A DNA stretch of 64,000 nt from Verrucomicrobiota bacterium (GCA_963205275.1 CAUJIH010000051.1:1-64000); one strand, 5' to 3'. Numbered from the stretch's first letter, positions 8,040-16,808 are shown. Translations and numbers: made by a program. The notes: generated by a model not told the origin, from the letters alone.

Positions 8040-8795
8040 TCAGGAGCGCCATTTTCGGGATTCGAGAACATGATGCGTACACGCCAACAGCACCACGCTA
8101 AAGCTGATGTAGTAAAATACCGGACGACTATCGATCAGCCCCTCGGTCAGAAATTCCATGTGCCTTACGGTAGAGAAGTAGTTGATGAACTCAGACCACA
8201 TCGAATCCGGAATGATGCCAAAATTCTGAAGGAATCCAAGAAAGTAATGCAGCATCACCATCGCGAAGGTCATCATCGCGGCGACCAGCGCATTCGCCGT
8301 CAGAGAAGAGGCGAAAATTCCGATGGATAGATGAAAAACTCCCACCAGAAAGAGTCCGACCGCACTACCGATCACCGCCCCGCTGTGAAAAGCCCCGGCT
8401 TCTCCCGTTATCAAATAGAATGCGGGAAAGAACAAGAAGAGCGGCAGTAAAATCGCAGCATAAGCGACGATGGACGCAGCATACTTGGCTAGAAGAACCT
8501 CAGAGGTCCTTACGGGAGCAGTGAATAGCCCCTCAATCGTTCCCATCTTTCGCTCCTCCGCAAACAGACGCATCGTGATCAGCGGGAAGAGCACCAGATA
8601 CCCCATCCAGAACCACCCCGAACCGAGCAAATTGTGGATCAGACTACCTGGACTCGCATGAGTCTGCATCGCCCGGACCATGCCGACGAAAAGCCAGCCA
8701 TTCAGAAACGTGAACAAAGCGATCACGACATACGCTGTGGACGAAAAGAAGAATGATCGCAGTTCCTTAAAAAATAAAACCTGGAAAGCGTGCAT
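8040..8795 (-). CDS. ABC-2 type permease, GldF-like
   Basis: A 251-residue integral membrane protein with about six hydrophobic segments. It starts MHAFQVLFFKELRSFFFSSTAYVVIALFTFLNGW, matching the ABC-2 permease N-terminus (F-KEL-SFF-SP-AY). Further family features are LFPLITMRLFAEERKMGTIEGLFTAPVRTSEVLLAKY, the coupling-helix region of GldF/NosY-type permeases, and FFLGFLQ... in the later part. It pairs with the ATPase 42 bp upstream and the GldG-like protein 30 bp downstream to make a complete exporter module. Confidence 0.9.
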   Translation of the reverse strand: MHAFQVLFFKELRSFFFSSTAYVVIALFTFLNGWLFVGMVRAMQTHASPGSLIHNLLGSGWFWMGYLVLFPLITMRLFAEERKMGTIEGLFTAPVRTSEVLLAKYAASIVAYAAILLPLFLFFPAFYLITGEAGAFHSGAVIGSAVGLFLVGVFHLSIGIFASSLTANALVAAMMTFAMVMLHYFLGFLQNFGIIPDSMWSEFINYFSTVRHMEFLTEGLIDSRPVFYYISFSVVLLACTHHVLESRKWRS

Positions 8796-8837
8796 GAGAA
8801 TCAGGATCGATCAAATAGAAGCAAGGGCAATAACGAC

Positions 8838-9791
8838 TCAGTCAGCGGAAGCAGTCTCGCTCTGCTCATTGGTCAGCAAATCAACGAAGGCATCCTCCAA
8901 GGACGGACGGCGCATCTCCAGTTGCCTGACTCTCCACCCACACTCTGTCGCCAGAGCAAAAACAGGCTCTCTCACATCGCACTCAGCATTCGAAGTGAGT
9001 TGAAATCGAGTCCATCCATCGTCAGTCTCACTCGATGTGACTTCACTCACCCCCGGAATCGTCCTCAGTTTTCCCAACGCTCCAGAATCTGCAATTGCCT
9101 CTAAACTCACCTGACCGGGCCGATGCAATCGGCGAATCAGGGTGGATGGAGAATCGGACGCCTTGATCTTTCCCTGATTAATGATGATCACACGATTACA
9201 AGTCATTTCAACCTCGTTCAGGATGTGGGTTGATATGAGAATCGTGTGCTTCTCCCCCAATTCCTTCACCAAATCGCGAGCCTGCCTGATCTGGGATGGG
9301 TCTAGCCCATTCGTTGGTTCATCTAAGATGAGCAACTCCGGCTTGTGAACCAGTGCATCTGCCAAGCCCACGCGCTGGCGATAGCCCTTGGACAGAGTTC
9401 CGATCATTTTCCTCTCGACACCCTGCAGACTGCATGTGTCCATCGCCTCCGCCACCGCCGAGATACTCTCCCGATAGCGCATTCCCTTCAAGCGTGCCCG
9501 AAAGCAAAGATACTCTCGAACTCTCATCTCCGGATATAGAGGCACGTTCTCTGGCATGTATCCGATGACCTGCCGAACTTTCAGCGAATCCCTCGCGATA
9601 TCAAAACCCGCCACCGTCGCCGTCCCGTCGCTGGCCGAGAGAAAGCAAGTGAGCATCCGAAGCGTCGTGCTCTTCCCCGCCCCATTCGGGCCGAGAAAGC
9701 CGACGATCTCCCCCTTCTCGACCTCGAAAGAAATGCGATCCACAGCAGTGCGCCCGGAGTAGCGTTTCGTCAGCGATTTTGCCTGGATCAT
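8838..9791 (-). CDS. ABC transporter ATP-binding protein, GldA-like
   Basis: A 317-residue ATPase. Walker A is GPNGAGKSTT, the signature is LSKGYRQRVGLADAL, Walker B with switch is LLILDEPTNGLDP, and the H-loop is ISTHIL, all intact. A C-terminal extension of about 90 residues (VSLEAIADSGALGKLRTIPGV...) is typical of GldA/CcmA-type exporter ATPases. The frame runs open upstream into rodA, but the ATG at 9791 begins MIQAKSLTKRYSG, the standard N-terminus, so this start is chosen; it lies 23 bp after rodA. Confidence 0.92.
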   Translation of the reverse strand: MIQAKSLTKRYSGRTAVDRISFEVEKGEIVGFLGPNGAGKSTTLRMLTCFLSASDGTATVAGFDIARDSLKVRQVIGYMPENVPLYPEMRVREYLCFRARLKGMRYRESISAVAEAMDTCSLQGVERKMIGTLSKGYRQRVGLADALVHKPELLILDEPTNGLDPSQIRQARDLVKELGEKHTILISTHILNEVEMTCNRVIIINQGKIKASDSPSTLIRRLHRPGQVSLEAIADSGALGKLRTIPGVSEVTSSETDDGWTRFQLTSNAECDVREPVFALATECGWRVRQLEMRRPSLEDAFVDLLTNEQSETASAD

Positions 9792-9814
9792 GATATTGAT
9801 CAAAAAGTGGCCCT

Positions 9815-10996
9815 TTAATCGAGGTGTTCCACGTGGAGACGGCTTCGCTCTACGATCGCCTCCCGATCTCCGCGATGCACCCAAACACTCTCGACCATTC
9901 CCAGAAGAAACAAAATCACCACGGTGAAGGTTCCTCCATAACTGATCAACGGCAATGGGATTCCGGTAATCGGCATCAGAAGAAGATTCATCCCCACATT
10001 CTGATAAACGTGCGCAAAGAGCAATCCCACCACCCCGACCACTAGCAACCTTCCTAAAGTATCTCTGCTGTAAAACCCAATATACAGACACTGCAGAAGG
10101 AGCAGGAGAAAAGCCCCCAGCATCATCAACCCACCTCGAAAACCCCAGATTTCAGCGAGCACAGGAAAAATAAAGTCATTGATCGCCGTTTCCGGCGTGA
10201 TGAACCCCTTGTGATTCACCGTATCCAGATTCTTGAAGCCCTTTCCTCCCCAGCCGCCGCTGCCGATCGCGATCAGGTTGTTATAGGCGTTGTACGCATC
10301 ATTCTGCGTATCCACCTTTTTCCCCTGTAGCATTTCGATCTGCGTCGTGATTCGCTTCTTCTGGTAGTCCTTCAGTCCGAAAAAATAGGCGAACGGTAGG
10401 AACATCGTCACGCAAAGAATGATCACCAGCAAATACCGCAAAGGAATATTACCCATCAAAACCATCGCCGCCAGCACGGGAATCCACACGATCGATGATC
10501 CGAAGTCACCCTGACGGAGAACGAAGAAAAACGGAACCGCCGCCACTGCTCCGATCACGAGCAAGCGAGAGAAGGGACTCCGAAAAATTGGATAACGCTT
10601 GTGAATCGAACTCATGATCACCGACAGAAACAGCACCCCAGCAGCCAGTGCCAACTGAGATGGCTGGATCTGAATGATTCCCAGATTCAGCCAGGCTCGC
10701 GTGCCATTCACCTCAGTTCCGAAAAACGTCGTGTAAACGACCATCCCCGTCGTCGCGAGATACAGGAGAAATCCAAAGCGCCGAATCCACTTGTAATCGA
10801 TCATACTCGCAGTGAGGAAGGCGACCAGTCCCAGCAGAAGAAAGAGCACATGATTTCTCCATCGACCGATCAGGCTCAGATCTTCCCGCATCCACGAGGC
10901 GCTGTAGATCGCAAACGCCCCGAAGATCGACAGCCCCACGATATTCGCGATGAGCAGCCAGTTCAGTCCGAGAAATTTGCGAAACAGAGGAGTCAT
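9815..10996 (-). CDS. rodA: RodA, SEDS-family peptidoglycan glycosyltransferase
   Basis: A 393-residue polytopic protein of the SEDS family, which polymerises lipid II in the elongation complex. Recognisable parts are the N-terminal helix NIVGLSIFGAFAIYSAS, YKWIRRFGFLLYLAT, GTRAWLNLGIIQIQPSQLA (the GA-RW--L---QPSE region), an extracytoplasmic loop with GSGGWGGKGF, FIFPVLAEIWGF with the family-conserved E-GF, and NVGMNLLLMPITGIPLPLISYGGT with GIPLPFISYGG typical of RodA. Length is normal. It lies 12 bp downstream of a degenerate ABC ATPase gene and 23 bp upstream of the GldA-like gene, so cell-wall elongation and the exporter-like module appear to share a transcript. Confidence 0.93.
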   Translation of the reverse strand: MTPLFRKFLGLNWLLIANIVGLSIFGAFAIYSASWMREDLSLIGRWRNHVLFLLLGLVAFLTASMIDYKWIRRFGFLLYLATTGMVVYTTFFGTEVNGTRAWLNLGIIQIQPSQLALAAGVLFLSVIMSSIHKRYPIFRSPFSRLLVIGAVAAVPFFFVLRQGDFGSSIVWIPVLAAMVLMGNIPLRYLLVIILCVTMFLPFAYFFGLKDYQKKRITTQIEMLQGKKVDTQNDAYNAYNNLIAIGSGGWGGKGFKNLDTVNHKGFITPETAINDFIFPVLAEIWGFRGGLMMLGAFLLLLLQCLYIGFYSRDTLGRLLVVGVVGLLFAHVYQNVGMNLLLMPITGIPLPLISYGGTFTVVILFLLGMVESVWVHRGDREAIVERSRLHVEHLD

Positions 10997-11008
10997 AGTG
11001 AAAGTGGC

Positions 11009-11779
11009 TCAGGAACAGGAACTTACGAGACGCCTGGAAAACTCATGCTCTGGAGAAGAGAGAATTTTCGATTTTAAGCCGAATTCGACAAGTCGCCCCT
11101 GATGGACTACACCGATAGCATCGCCCAAACTGGCTGCAACCGCAAGATCGTCGGTCAAAACTAGCAAACTCAAAGGATACGACTCACGGATCGAATGGAG
11201 GCATCCGACTAATTCGGCGGACTGCACCGCATCGAGTCCCTCCGTGACACCCTGGCATACGAGCAGAGAAGGCTGCGGCAGCAAGGCTCTCGCCAGCGCC
11301 ACCTTCTGACGCTCCCCGGCACTCAACTCGCTCGGGTAGAGCGACTGCACATCCTCGGAGAGACGACAATCCGAGATGATTCTCTCGGACAACTCTCTGA
11401 ATTCAATCGCAGGGCGACGGCGATACCAAACCTGACGCACTTCCTCAAAAATCTGTTTCACTGTCAGATGCTCAGGGATCTGTCCCGCAGACGTGGGAAA
11501 TACCGCCTGCAAGCGACGCCAGCGATCTCGATTCTCTTTTTTTTGAATATGAATCGTCTGCATCCCTTCAAAGCGGACAGAACCGGCTTCCGCACGCTCA
11601 CAGCCCAAAATCATCAGTGCGAGAGCCATGAGCGATTCCCTGTCTTTAGAAACGAGAGCAACGCTCTGCCCGTCCTCCATCGAGAAGGACACGCCATCGA
11701 TTTGATTACGGCGCGTAGCGTTTCCCTCTCCTACTACCGTACGCGTAAGCGTCAGATCTTCGACTTCCAAAAGCTTCAT
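11009..11779 (-). CDS. degenerate ABC ATPase-like protein lacking catalytic motifs
   Basis: A 256-residue protein that aligns along its length with Opp/Dpp-type ABC ATPases. The signature is kept (LSAGERQKVALARAL, residues 152-166), but the other motifs are lost. The Walker A position reads VALVSKDRESL (residues 40-50) with no GKS/T, the Q-loop glutamine is a proline (VFPTSAG), Walker B reads LLVCQGVTEGLD (172-183) without the DE pair, and the H-loop reads LTDDL. It probably cannot hydrolyse ATP and may act as a structural or regulatory subunit. The ATG at 11779 gives the usual ABC N-terminus (MKLLEVEDLTL); an in-frame upstream start at 11839 would add 20 residues. It lies 12 bp before rodA. 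Confidence 0.75.
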   Translation of the reverse strand: MKLLEVEDLTLTRTVVGEGNATRRNQIDGVSFSMEDGQSVALVSKDRESLMALALMILGCERAEAGSVRFEGMQTIHIQKKENRDRWRRLQAVFPTSAGQIPEHLTVKQIFEEVRQVWYRRRPAIEFRELSERIISDCRLSEDVQSLYPSELSAGERQKVALARALLPQPSLLVCQGVTEGLDAVQSAELVGCLHSIRESYPLSLLVLTDDLAVAASLGDAIGVVHQGRLVEFGLKSKILSSPEHEFSRRLVSSCS

Positions 11780-11880
11780 CAATCTACGCTCAGGAGGTAA
11801 GAAAATTTTTGTGGAAGGGGATTCAAATTCATCTCCCAAATATTAATCAATTTAAATAATTTTGGAAGCAGGAAAATCGT

Positions 11881-11913
11881 TTTATATAAAGCAAAAACAC
11901 TAAAAAATTACAA
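11881..11913 (-). promoter_or_regulatory. candidate promoter for the ABC-like/rodA/exporter gene train
   Basis: In the very AT-rich divergent region between the degenerate ABC gene and the NlpC gene, the minus strand has TTGTAA (11913-11908) and, 17-19 bases later, TTTATATAAA (11890-11881), resembling -35 and -10 elements of a housekeeping promoter. It is about 100 bp upstream of the start at 11779. Spacing depends on which hexamer is used as -10. Confidence 0.35.
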
Positions 11914-11975
11914 TTATTAGATTGAATTTTTAAAAATTTCTTTCCTTTTTGTTAATTCATTTTAGATTTTTAGAA

Positions 11976-12848
11976 ATGCGTTCTATTCTTTCTGCTTTCT
12001 CAACGCCCCTTGTCCTTCTTTCATTGCTTTCTGTTTCCGCTCAGGCGGCGGAACCGAAGCTCCGGGAGCGTTCGTTTCGTCCCCTTGTTCCAATTAAGGC
12101 TGTGATTCAGGGCGCAGAGGGCGAAACTCGCACACAAAGCATCAAGATTACCATTCCTCCACCCGCGATTCCACAAGACGGCAAGGTATCATCTCCGGCC
12201 TCCTCTCTCCCGACGGAGCAAAACACTCCGTCCCCTAGCTCCTCTGCCGCTGAGATCAGTCTTCCCGAGAGAAAGAATAACAGTGAATCCGATCAGGCAG
12301 CAAAAGAAATCGGGGCTTCCAAGACGCCTACATCCCTCGTCAAAGAGACTCCAAAAGCTTCTGGTGCCCCCACGCTCAGCCAGCTTCGTGCGGAAGCTCA
12401 CGCTCTGGCAGGAAAGAAATTGCATTACGTCTTCGGTGCCGACAATCCCGATTCCGGATCGCTCGATTGCTCCTCAACAGTCCAGTATCTCCTGACAAAA
12501 GTTGGCATCAAAGATGTTCCCCGCACCTCCTATGATCAATACGACTGGCTCAAGCGCAAAAAGCTGCTCGACGACGTCTACGGCAAAGCAGCTCCGTCGA
12601 AACTTCTCAAAAAGCTCTCTCCCGGCGATCTGATTTTCTGGGGAGGCACCTGGAACTCAGGACATAGAGTATCTCACGTCATGCTCTACATGGGGTATGA
12701 TCCCAAAGCAGATAAACACTATGTATTCGGTGCCCGAAGTCGGACCTCCACGGGACTGACCGGAAGCGGCGTCGATATTTTTGAACTCGATACCGAACGC
12801 GGACGCCTGATTGCGCACGGAAAAATTCCTGGGCTCCTCTACGAGTGA
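11976..12848 (+). CDS. secreted NlpC/P60-family peptidoglycan endopeptidase
   Basis: A 290-residue protein. Residues 1-24 form a signal peptide ending SAQAA. A Ser/Pro/Thr-rich low-complexity linker spans about residues 55-135, and an NlpC/P60 cysteine-peptidase domain occupies about residues 140-290. The catalytic Cys is Cys165 in the LDCSSTVQYLL context, and the catalytic His is His234 in HRVSHVMLYMGYD, preceded by LSPGDLIFWGG, the usual LxPGDLVFF motif; His248 may be the third residue. These enzymes cut gamma-D-Glu-diamino acid bonds in peptide stems. The ATG at 11976 starts the signal peptide; an in-frame start at 11949 would add nine residues. A hairpin follows at 12924. Confidence 0.88.
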   Translation: MRSILSAFSTPLVLLSLLSVSAQAAEPKLRERSFRPLVPIKAVIQGAEGETRTQSIKITIPPPAIPQDGKVSSPASSLPTEQNTPSPSSSAAEISLPERKNNSESDQAAKEIGASKTPTSLVKETPKASGAPTLSQLRAEAHALAGKKLHYVFGADNPDSGSLDCSSTVQYLLTKVGIKDVPRTSYDQYDWLKRKKLLDDVYGKAAPSKLLKKLSPGDLIFWGGTWNSGHRVSHVMLYMGYDPKADKHYVFGARSRTSTGLTGSGVDIFELDTERGRLIAHGKIPGLLYE

Positions 12849-12923
12849 TCGCATTCGTGCTCTGACAACTCTTCTGTTGAGTGTCCCAATGTCCGCTTCG
12901 CACGATAGAGGAAACACTCCAAA

Positions 12924-12950
12924 CATCCCGATTGAATTTCGGGATGGAAT
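12924..12950 (+). terminator. probable terminator of the NlpC/P60 gene
   Basis: An 8-bp perfect stem (CATCCCGA with TCGGGATG, 7-nt loop) begins 76 bp after the NlpC stop and is followed by a moderately T-rich stretch (TTTGCACAATTTT), so it is a plausible but imperfect intrinsic terminator. Confidence 0.45.
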
Positions 12951-13011
12951 TTGCACAATTTTGAGATTGTATTATTTTAGGAATTATTAGACACCTAAAG
13001 TAAATTCCAGC

Positions 13012-13617
13012 ATGACCGATCCGCTCACCGACCTGAACCTTGAACTTGCCTGTGCTGTAGGCTCCTACGAGAATGCGATCGAAGCGATTACAGAGGGTGC
13101 GGACGTAGAGTGTAAATCGGGAGCACCTCTATTCCTTTCGATTCAGAACCGCCATCGACAACTGATCGCCTTTCTCCTCGATCACGGGGCGGATCCATCT
13201 CCCTTTCTGTCAAAAAAGCGACTGAAAGAGATCCATTCGCGTGAAGATCTGATTGAAGAACTCATCGCCTGCGTTCCCTACAATCCACGCGACATCAAAC
13301 TGGATGAACTTCAGGAAATCGATTCAGCCATTCGAACCGACGGCGTAGAGTTTCTCGTCGCAGAGATGGACTGGGATCACGCAACTCGCTTTAGAGACTC
13401 TCTTAACGCGATCGGAGCGAGCTCCACGCATCGATGCATCGCTGAATTTCTACAATGGGCACGGAGTGAAAGCGGCGGATCGACAGCGATTCCCTCCTTC
13501 CTACGGTGCAACGATGACGTCGTCAGCGAGTATCGCTCCCGTTACCTCAGCACGGGCGAGAATTTGATCGCTCTGGCAAATGATTTCCTCAATGTTGGAG
13601 ACGAGGAATGCGACTGA
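13012..13617 (+). CDS. ankyrin-repeat-like protein
   Basis: A 201-residue cytoplasmic protein without a signal peptide. The N-terminal third resembles ankyrin repeats: LELACAVGSYENAIEAITEGADVECKSGAPLFLSIQNRHRQLIAFLLDHGADPS, with the LLDHGADP hairpin ending. The rest (residues 70-201) is charged and alpha-helical in character, with no family I recognise. Ankyrin repeats mediate protein binding. Its stop codon directly abuts, with no base between, the stop codon of the convergent RNase D gene. Confidence 0.7.
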   Translation: MTDPLTDLNLELACAVGSYENAIEAITEGADVECKSGAPLFLSIQNRHRQLIAFLLDHGADPSPFLSKKRLKEIHSREDLIEELIACVPYNPRDIKLDELQEIDSAIRTDGVEFLVAEMDWDHATRFRDSLNAIGASSTHRCIAEFLQWARSESGGSTAIPSFLRCNDDVVSEYRSRYLSTGENLIALANDFLNVGDEECD

Positions 13618-14742
13618 TTACAGTTCCGAACTCATCAGAGACTGCTGCCATTGCATCAACAGCCCTTCCTTCTGCTCGGAAGGGAGATTCGTAGCCGCCA
13701 GCTTCTCCAAAGTTCGTCTGGGGGCGATCAGAGTCGGGTCCAATCCCAACTCTACGCCTAACTGATCCCGATGCTTTCGGAGCTTTTCAAACTTCTTCTC
13801 GTCGATCTCCAGACGCTCCTCCTCGGAGCGACGATGCTTCAGCGGATACTGGTCTGGAGAAATGTCGCGAATCGAAGAAATGATCTCGCGCAGCCGATGA
13901 ACTGAAGGAGGCCGAAGATAGCACGGTGGAGTGACAGTCCCCTTCCCTTCCAGTTCTTCCGTCATGGCAAGAATTTCCCGATTTCCGAGGAACTTGAACG
14001 CTGGTCGATTGAGACGACGGCATTCTTCATCTCGCCAATGCCAAATATGCTTCAAAAAGTGCATACCTCGACGCGATAATCTGCCAGAGCCGCTAATTCT
14101 CCAAAGCTCATCCTCCGACTTTCCCTCTCTTGACTGCACGGATTGCTTCAGAGATTCACAGCTCTCCGTGAACCACGCCATCCTGTCGTGCTCTCTCAGT
14201 CGAGAAAGAAATCGCCCGCCCATGTCCAGCAGATAACGCACATCATTGTAGGCATAATCTCGCATTTTTTGGCTAAGCGGACGCTTGCTCCAATCCGCCT
14301 TCTGAGACTGTTTCGACACCTTGAGTTGATACTCTTCCAACAGCAGATCAGCAAGTCCAAAACGGGGTACCCCCAAAAGACGAGCCGCGATCTGTGTGTC
14401 AAACAGCGTCTGTGGGATCCAGTCCAGAGATCGACTCAAAAGCGACAAGTCGTAGTCGCCTCCGTGCATCCAGACCACATCGAATCGATCCACAAAGCGA
14501 GTGAACTCCAGTAAAGCCTCGCGATCAATCAACAAGGGATCAATAATCACGAGGGCATTCGGCATCGAAAATTGGACCAAGCACAGCTTTGTCTCGTAAG
14601 AGTACATGCTGTCGGCCTCGGTGTCGATCGAACAAGCGTGAAAGTCAGCCCCTGATCTTCCTGCCGTTTCAATGAACTCGATCAGCGACTCTACATCCTC
14701 AATGTAGAACTCCCGGATCGCTCCGAAGTCAACTCCGGACAT
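13618..14742 (-). CDS. rnd: ribonuclease D (DEDDy 3'-5' exonuclease with HRDC domain)
   Basis: A 374-residue protein. The exonuclease domain has Exo I SIDTEADSMYSYETKLCLVQF, Exo II VVWMHGGDYDLSLL and Exo III MRDYAYNDVRYLLDM, giving the DEDD residues and the Tyr of the DEDDy subclass. An HRDC-like helical domain lies around residues 200-290. Known members trim tRNA and other structured RNA 3' ends. An ATG at 14757 is possible, but the GGGAGAG sequence lying 7 bases before the ATG at 14742 is a good ribosome-binding site, so 14742 is preferred. It is third in coaE-rho-rnd, 26 bp after rho. Confidence 0.9.
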   Translation of the reverse strand: MSGVDFGAIREFYIEDVESLIEFIETAGRSGADFHACSIDTEADSMYSYETKLCLVQFSMPNALVIIDPLLIDREALLEFTRFVDRFDVVWMHGGDYDLSLLSRSLDWIPQTLFDTQIAARLLGVPRFGLADLLLEEYQLKVSKQSQKADWSKRPLSQKMRDYAYNDVRYLLDMGGRFLSRLREHDRMAWFTESCESLKQSVQSREGKSEDELWRISGSGRLSRRGMHFLKHIWHWRDEECRRLNRPAFKFLGNREILAMTEELEGKGTVTPPCYLRPPSVHRLREIISSIRDISPDQYPLKHRRSEEERLEIDEKKFEKLRKHRDQLGVELGLDPTLIAPRRTLEKLAATNLPSEQKEGLLMQWQQSLMSSEL

Positions 14743-14768
14743 CTTGCTCTCTCCCATTCAGCGCGTGT

Positions 14769-16166
14769 TCAATGAAGTCCACGAAGGAGCAGCTCGGTAT
14801 TGGTCCGGGTGGAACGAATCCCCTTTAACAGCGTCAGCATCGCTTCAGCAGCTGGTCGCTGCACCAGCTGACGCCGGATGGATGTTATTCGATGAAATTC
14901 ATCCGGATGATAAAGCAGGTCGTCCTTTCGCGTCCCACTCTTCTGGAGATTGATCGCTGGAAAAATTCTCGATTCCGCTAACTCTCGATCCAGTACAATC
15001 TCCATGTTCCCGGTTCCTTTGAATTCCTCGAAGATGACATCATCCATGCGGCTATCTGTCTCGATCAAACAAGTCGCTAGAATCGTCAGACTTCCTCCTC
15101 CATCGACATTCCTAGCCGCACCGAAAAATCGGCGAGAGCGTTCGAGCGCCTTCGGAGAAATCCCTCCACTGCCGATCGGTCCCCCTTCCGGTTCTCGTCG
15201 CTTCTTTTGACGTCCCTTTTGAGCACCACCTCCACCACCAGAACGCCCGGATTGTAGCGTCGAGTTATGAGCTCGGGCCAAGCGCGTAAGGCTGTCGAGC
15301 AGCACCACCACATCCTTCCCCATCTCAACCAGTCGCTTCGCTCGGTGCAGAACGATATCCGCGATCCTCGTGTGACGCTCCGACGGCTCGTCGAAGGTAG
15401 AGCTGTAAATCGCTGCATCCACAGTCTCACGAAAATCGGTTACCTCTTCCGGCCGCTCGTCGAGAAGCAAAACGATCAGTTCTACCTCTGGATTATTTTT
15501 CCGGATCGATACCGCGATATTCTTGAGCAAAATCGTCTTTCCGCCTCTCGGTGGTGCCACGATTAACCCTCTCTGCCCTTTTCCCAAGGGCGCAACCAAA
15601 TCAAGCACCCGAGGTGAAAGCAGAGGAGAATCGAGGCTCTCGAGAATAAAGCGCTCCGATGGAAACATCGCCCTCAGATCCTCAAAGTTCGTCGGTGCCT
15701 TCCATTCATTTACAGGGACTCCCTCGATCTCTGTAATCTTAGAAACCGATAAAAACTTCTCCCGCTCCCTCGGAGATGTTACCTGACAACGCACCCGTTG
15801 CCCCGCTCGGAGAGAAAGCGAGCGAATGAATCCGGATGGAACAAAAATATCGTCCATATTCGGAGCGAAACTGAAATCCGGCCACCGAAGAAATCCAACA
15901 GAATCGCCGGTAATCTCCAAGACCCCATCCGCATTCATCTCCGTTCCATGCATCCCGCAATAGCGCAGGATCTCAAATACGAGCTGATGCCTAGAACGAA
16001 CTCCAAGATTGCGCAGACCGTAGGACTGAGCGATCAAGTGCAACTCCGCGATCAACTTTTTCTGAAATTGATTGATATCGACAGATTCTGGAACTGGAGT
16101 GGCCGTCACCGGCAAATCGGGTTTATCGATGTCAGAGTCTGTATCTTTTATTGTACTGGCTTCCAT
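14769..16166 (-). CDS. rho: transcription termination factor Rho with a basic insertion
   Basis: A 465-residue hexameric RNA helicase that ends transcription. The N-terminal RNA-binding domain (about residues 30-150) includes GVLEITGDSVGFLRWPDF and DIFVPSGFIRSLSLRAGQ. The ATPase core has Walker A APPRGGKT, Walker B VVVLLDSLTRLARAHN, RRFFGAARNVDGGGSLTILAT and FKGTGNMEIVLDR. In the Q-loop region, where most Rho proteins have a short SGKxLTGGVD-type loop, this protein has about 25 extra residues rich in Gly, Lys and Arg (GRSGGGGGAQKGRQKKRR onward, about residues 303-333, coding bases near 15165-15255). It lies 10 bp after coaE and 26 bp before rnd. Confidence 0.95.
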   Translation of the reverse strand: MEASTIKDTDSDIDKPDLPVTATPVPESVDINQFQKKLIAELHLIAQSYGLRNLGVRSRHQLVFEILRYCGMHGTEMNADGVLEITGDSVGFLRWPDFSFAPNMDDIFVPSGFIRSLSLRAGQRVRCQVTSPREREKFLSVSKITEIEGVPVNEWKAPTNFEDLRAMFPSERFILESLDSPLLSPRVLDLVAPLGKGQRGLIVAPPRGGKTILLKNIAVSIRKNNPEVELIVLLLDERPEEVTDFRETVDAAIYSSTFDEPSERHTRIADIVLHRAKRLVEMGKDVVVLLDSLTRLARAHNSTLQSGRSGGGGGAQKGRQKKRREPEGGPIGSGGISPKALERSRRFFGAARNVDGGGSLTILATCLIETDSRMDDVIFEEFKGTGNMEIVLDRELAESRIFPAINLQKSGTRKDDLLYHPDEFHRITSIRRQLVQRPAAEAMLTLLKGIRSTRTNTELLLRGLH

Positions 16167-16176
16167 TACTGGGTCT

Positions 16177-16788
16177 CTAAGCTGAAGGAAGAAATCTTTG
16201 GGCTAGCTGTTTCGTCTGCTCATCTAACACAGACAAATCACCGTCATTCCATACGACGAGATCGGCCTGCGCTATCTTTCTTTCTATTGGAAATTGTGAA
16301 TCCAGAATCTTCATCGCCAGAGGCTCGGATAATCTCCGTCCGACAGTGAGTCTTCTCAATTGAACGTCTCTGGAGGCAGCAACCACCAGATCCGCATCTC
16401 TTGCGATGGGAAAATCTACCTCATAGAGGAGAGGAACCTCTACCAGCAAGATCCGCACGCTTCCAGAAAGTGCATCGATGTGTTCCTTCATGTGACGGAG
16501 CACCAGCGGATGCAGCAACCCTTCTACTTTCAGTCGAAATTCAGAATTATCAAATAAGAGTTCTCGAAATGCACTCCGATTTACACTTCCGTCCATAGTG
16601 GGCGGCAAATCAAACTCCGCTGCCAATCGGGTAAGTTCCACGAGAACTTCGGGATCACTCCACACCTGGCGGACTGCCTCGTCGCTGCTAAAGCACGAAA
16701 CTGCCCCCTCTTTTACATAGGCCAAAAAGCTCCGACAGAAATGCGATTTCCCGCAGGCGACTCCTCCCGTAACAGCGAGCGTGCGCAT
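16177..16788 (-). CDS. coaE: dephospho-CoA kinase
   Basis: A 203-residue P-loop kinase catalysing the last step of coenzyme A synthesis. The N-terminus is MRTLAVTGGVACGKSHF with the P-loop GGVACGKS, followed by FSSDEAVRQVW, the family's D-adenosine-binding segment (D-A...). The later part has LLHPLVLRHMKEHI and LLVEVPLLYEVDF, which match the VDVPLLFE motif, and RDVQLRRLTVGRRLS in the lid region. Length is normal. It is the first gene of coaE-rho-rnd, and a terminator of the upstream pilus cluster separates it from the secretin gene. Confidence 0.93.
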   Translation of the reverse strand: MRTLAVTGGVACGKSHFCRSFLAYVKEGAVSCFSSDEAVRQVWSDPEVLVELTRLAAEFDLPPTMDGSVNRSAFRELLFDNSEFRLKVEGLLHPLVLRHMKEHIDALSGSVRILLVEVPLLYEVDFPIARDADLVVAASRDVQLRRLTVGRRLSEPLAMKILDSQFPIERKIAQADLVVWNDGDLSVLDEQTKQLAQRFLPSA

Positions 16789-16808
16789 GGAGTCTATTCT
16801 TTACAAAC

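Noticed and set aside
9792-10091. N-terminal extension of the GldA-like ATPase frame
   Set aside because: It lies entirely within rodA and the ABC domain begins at the ATG at 9791.
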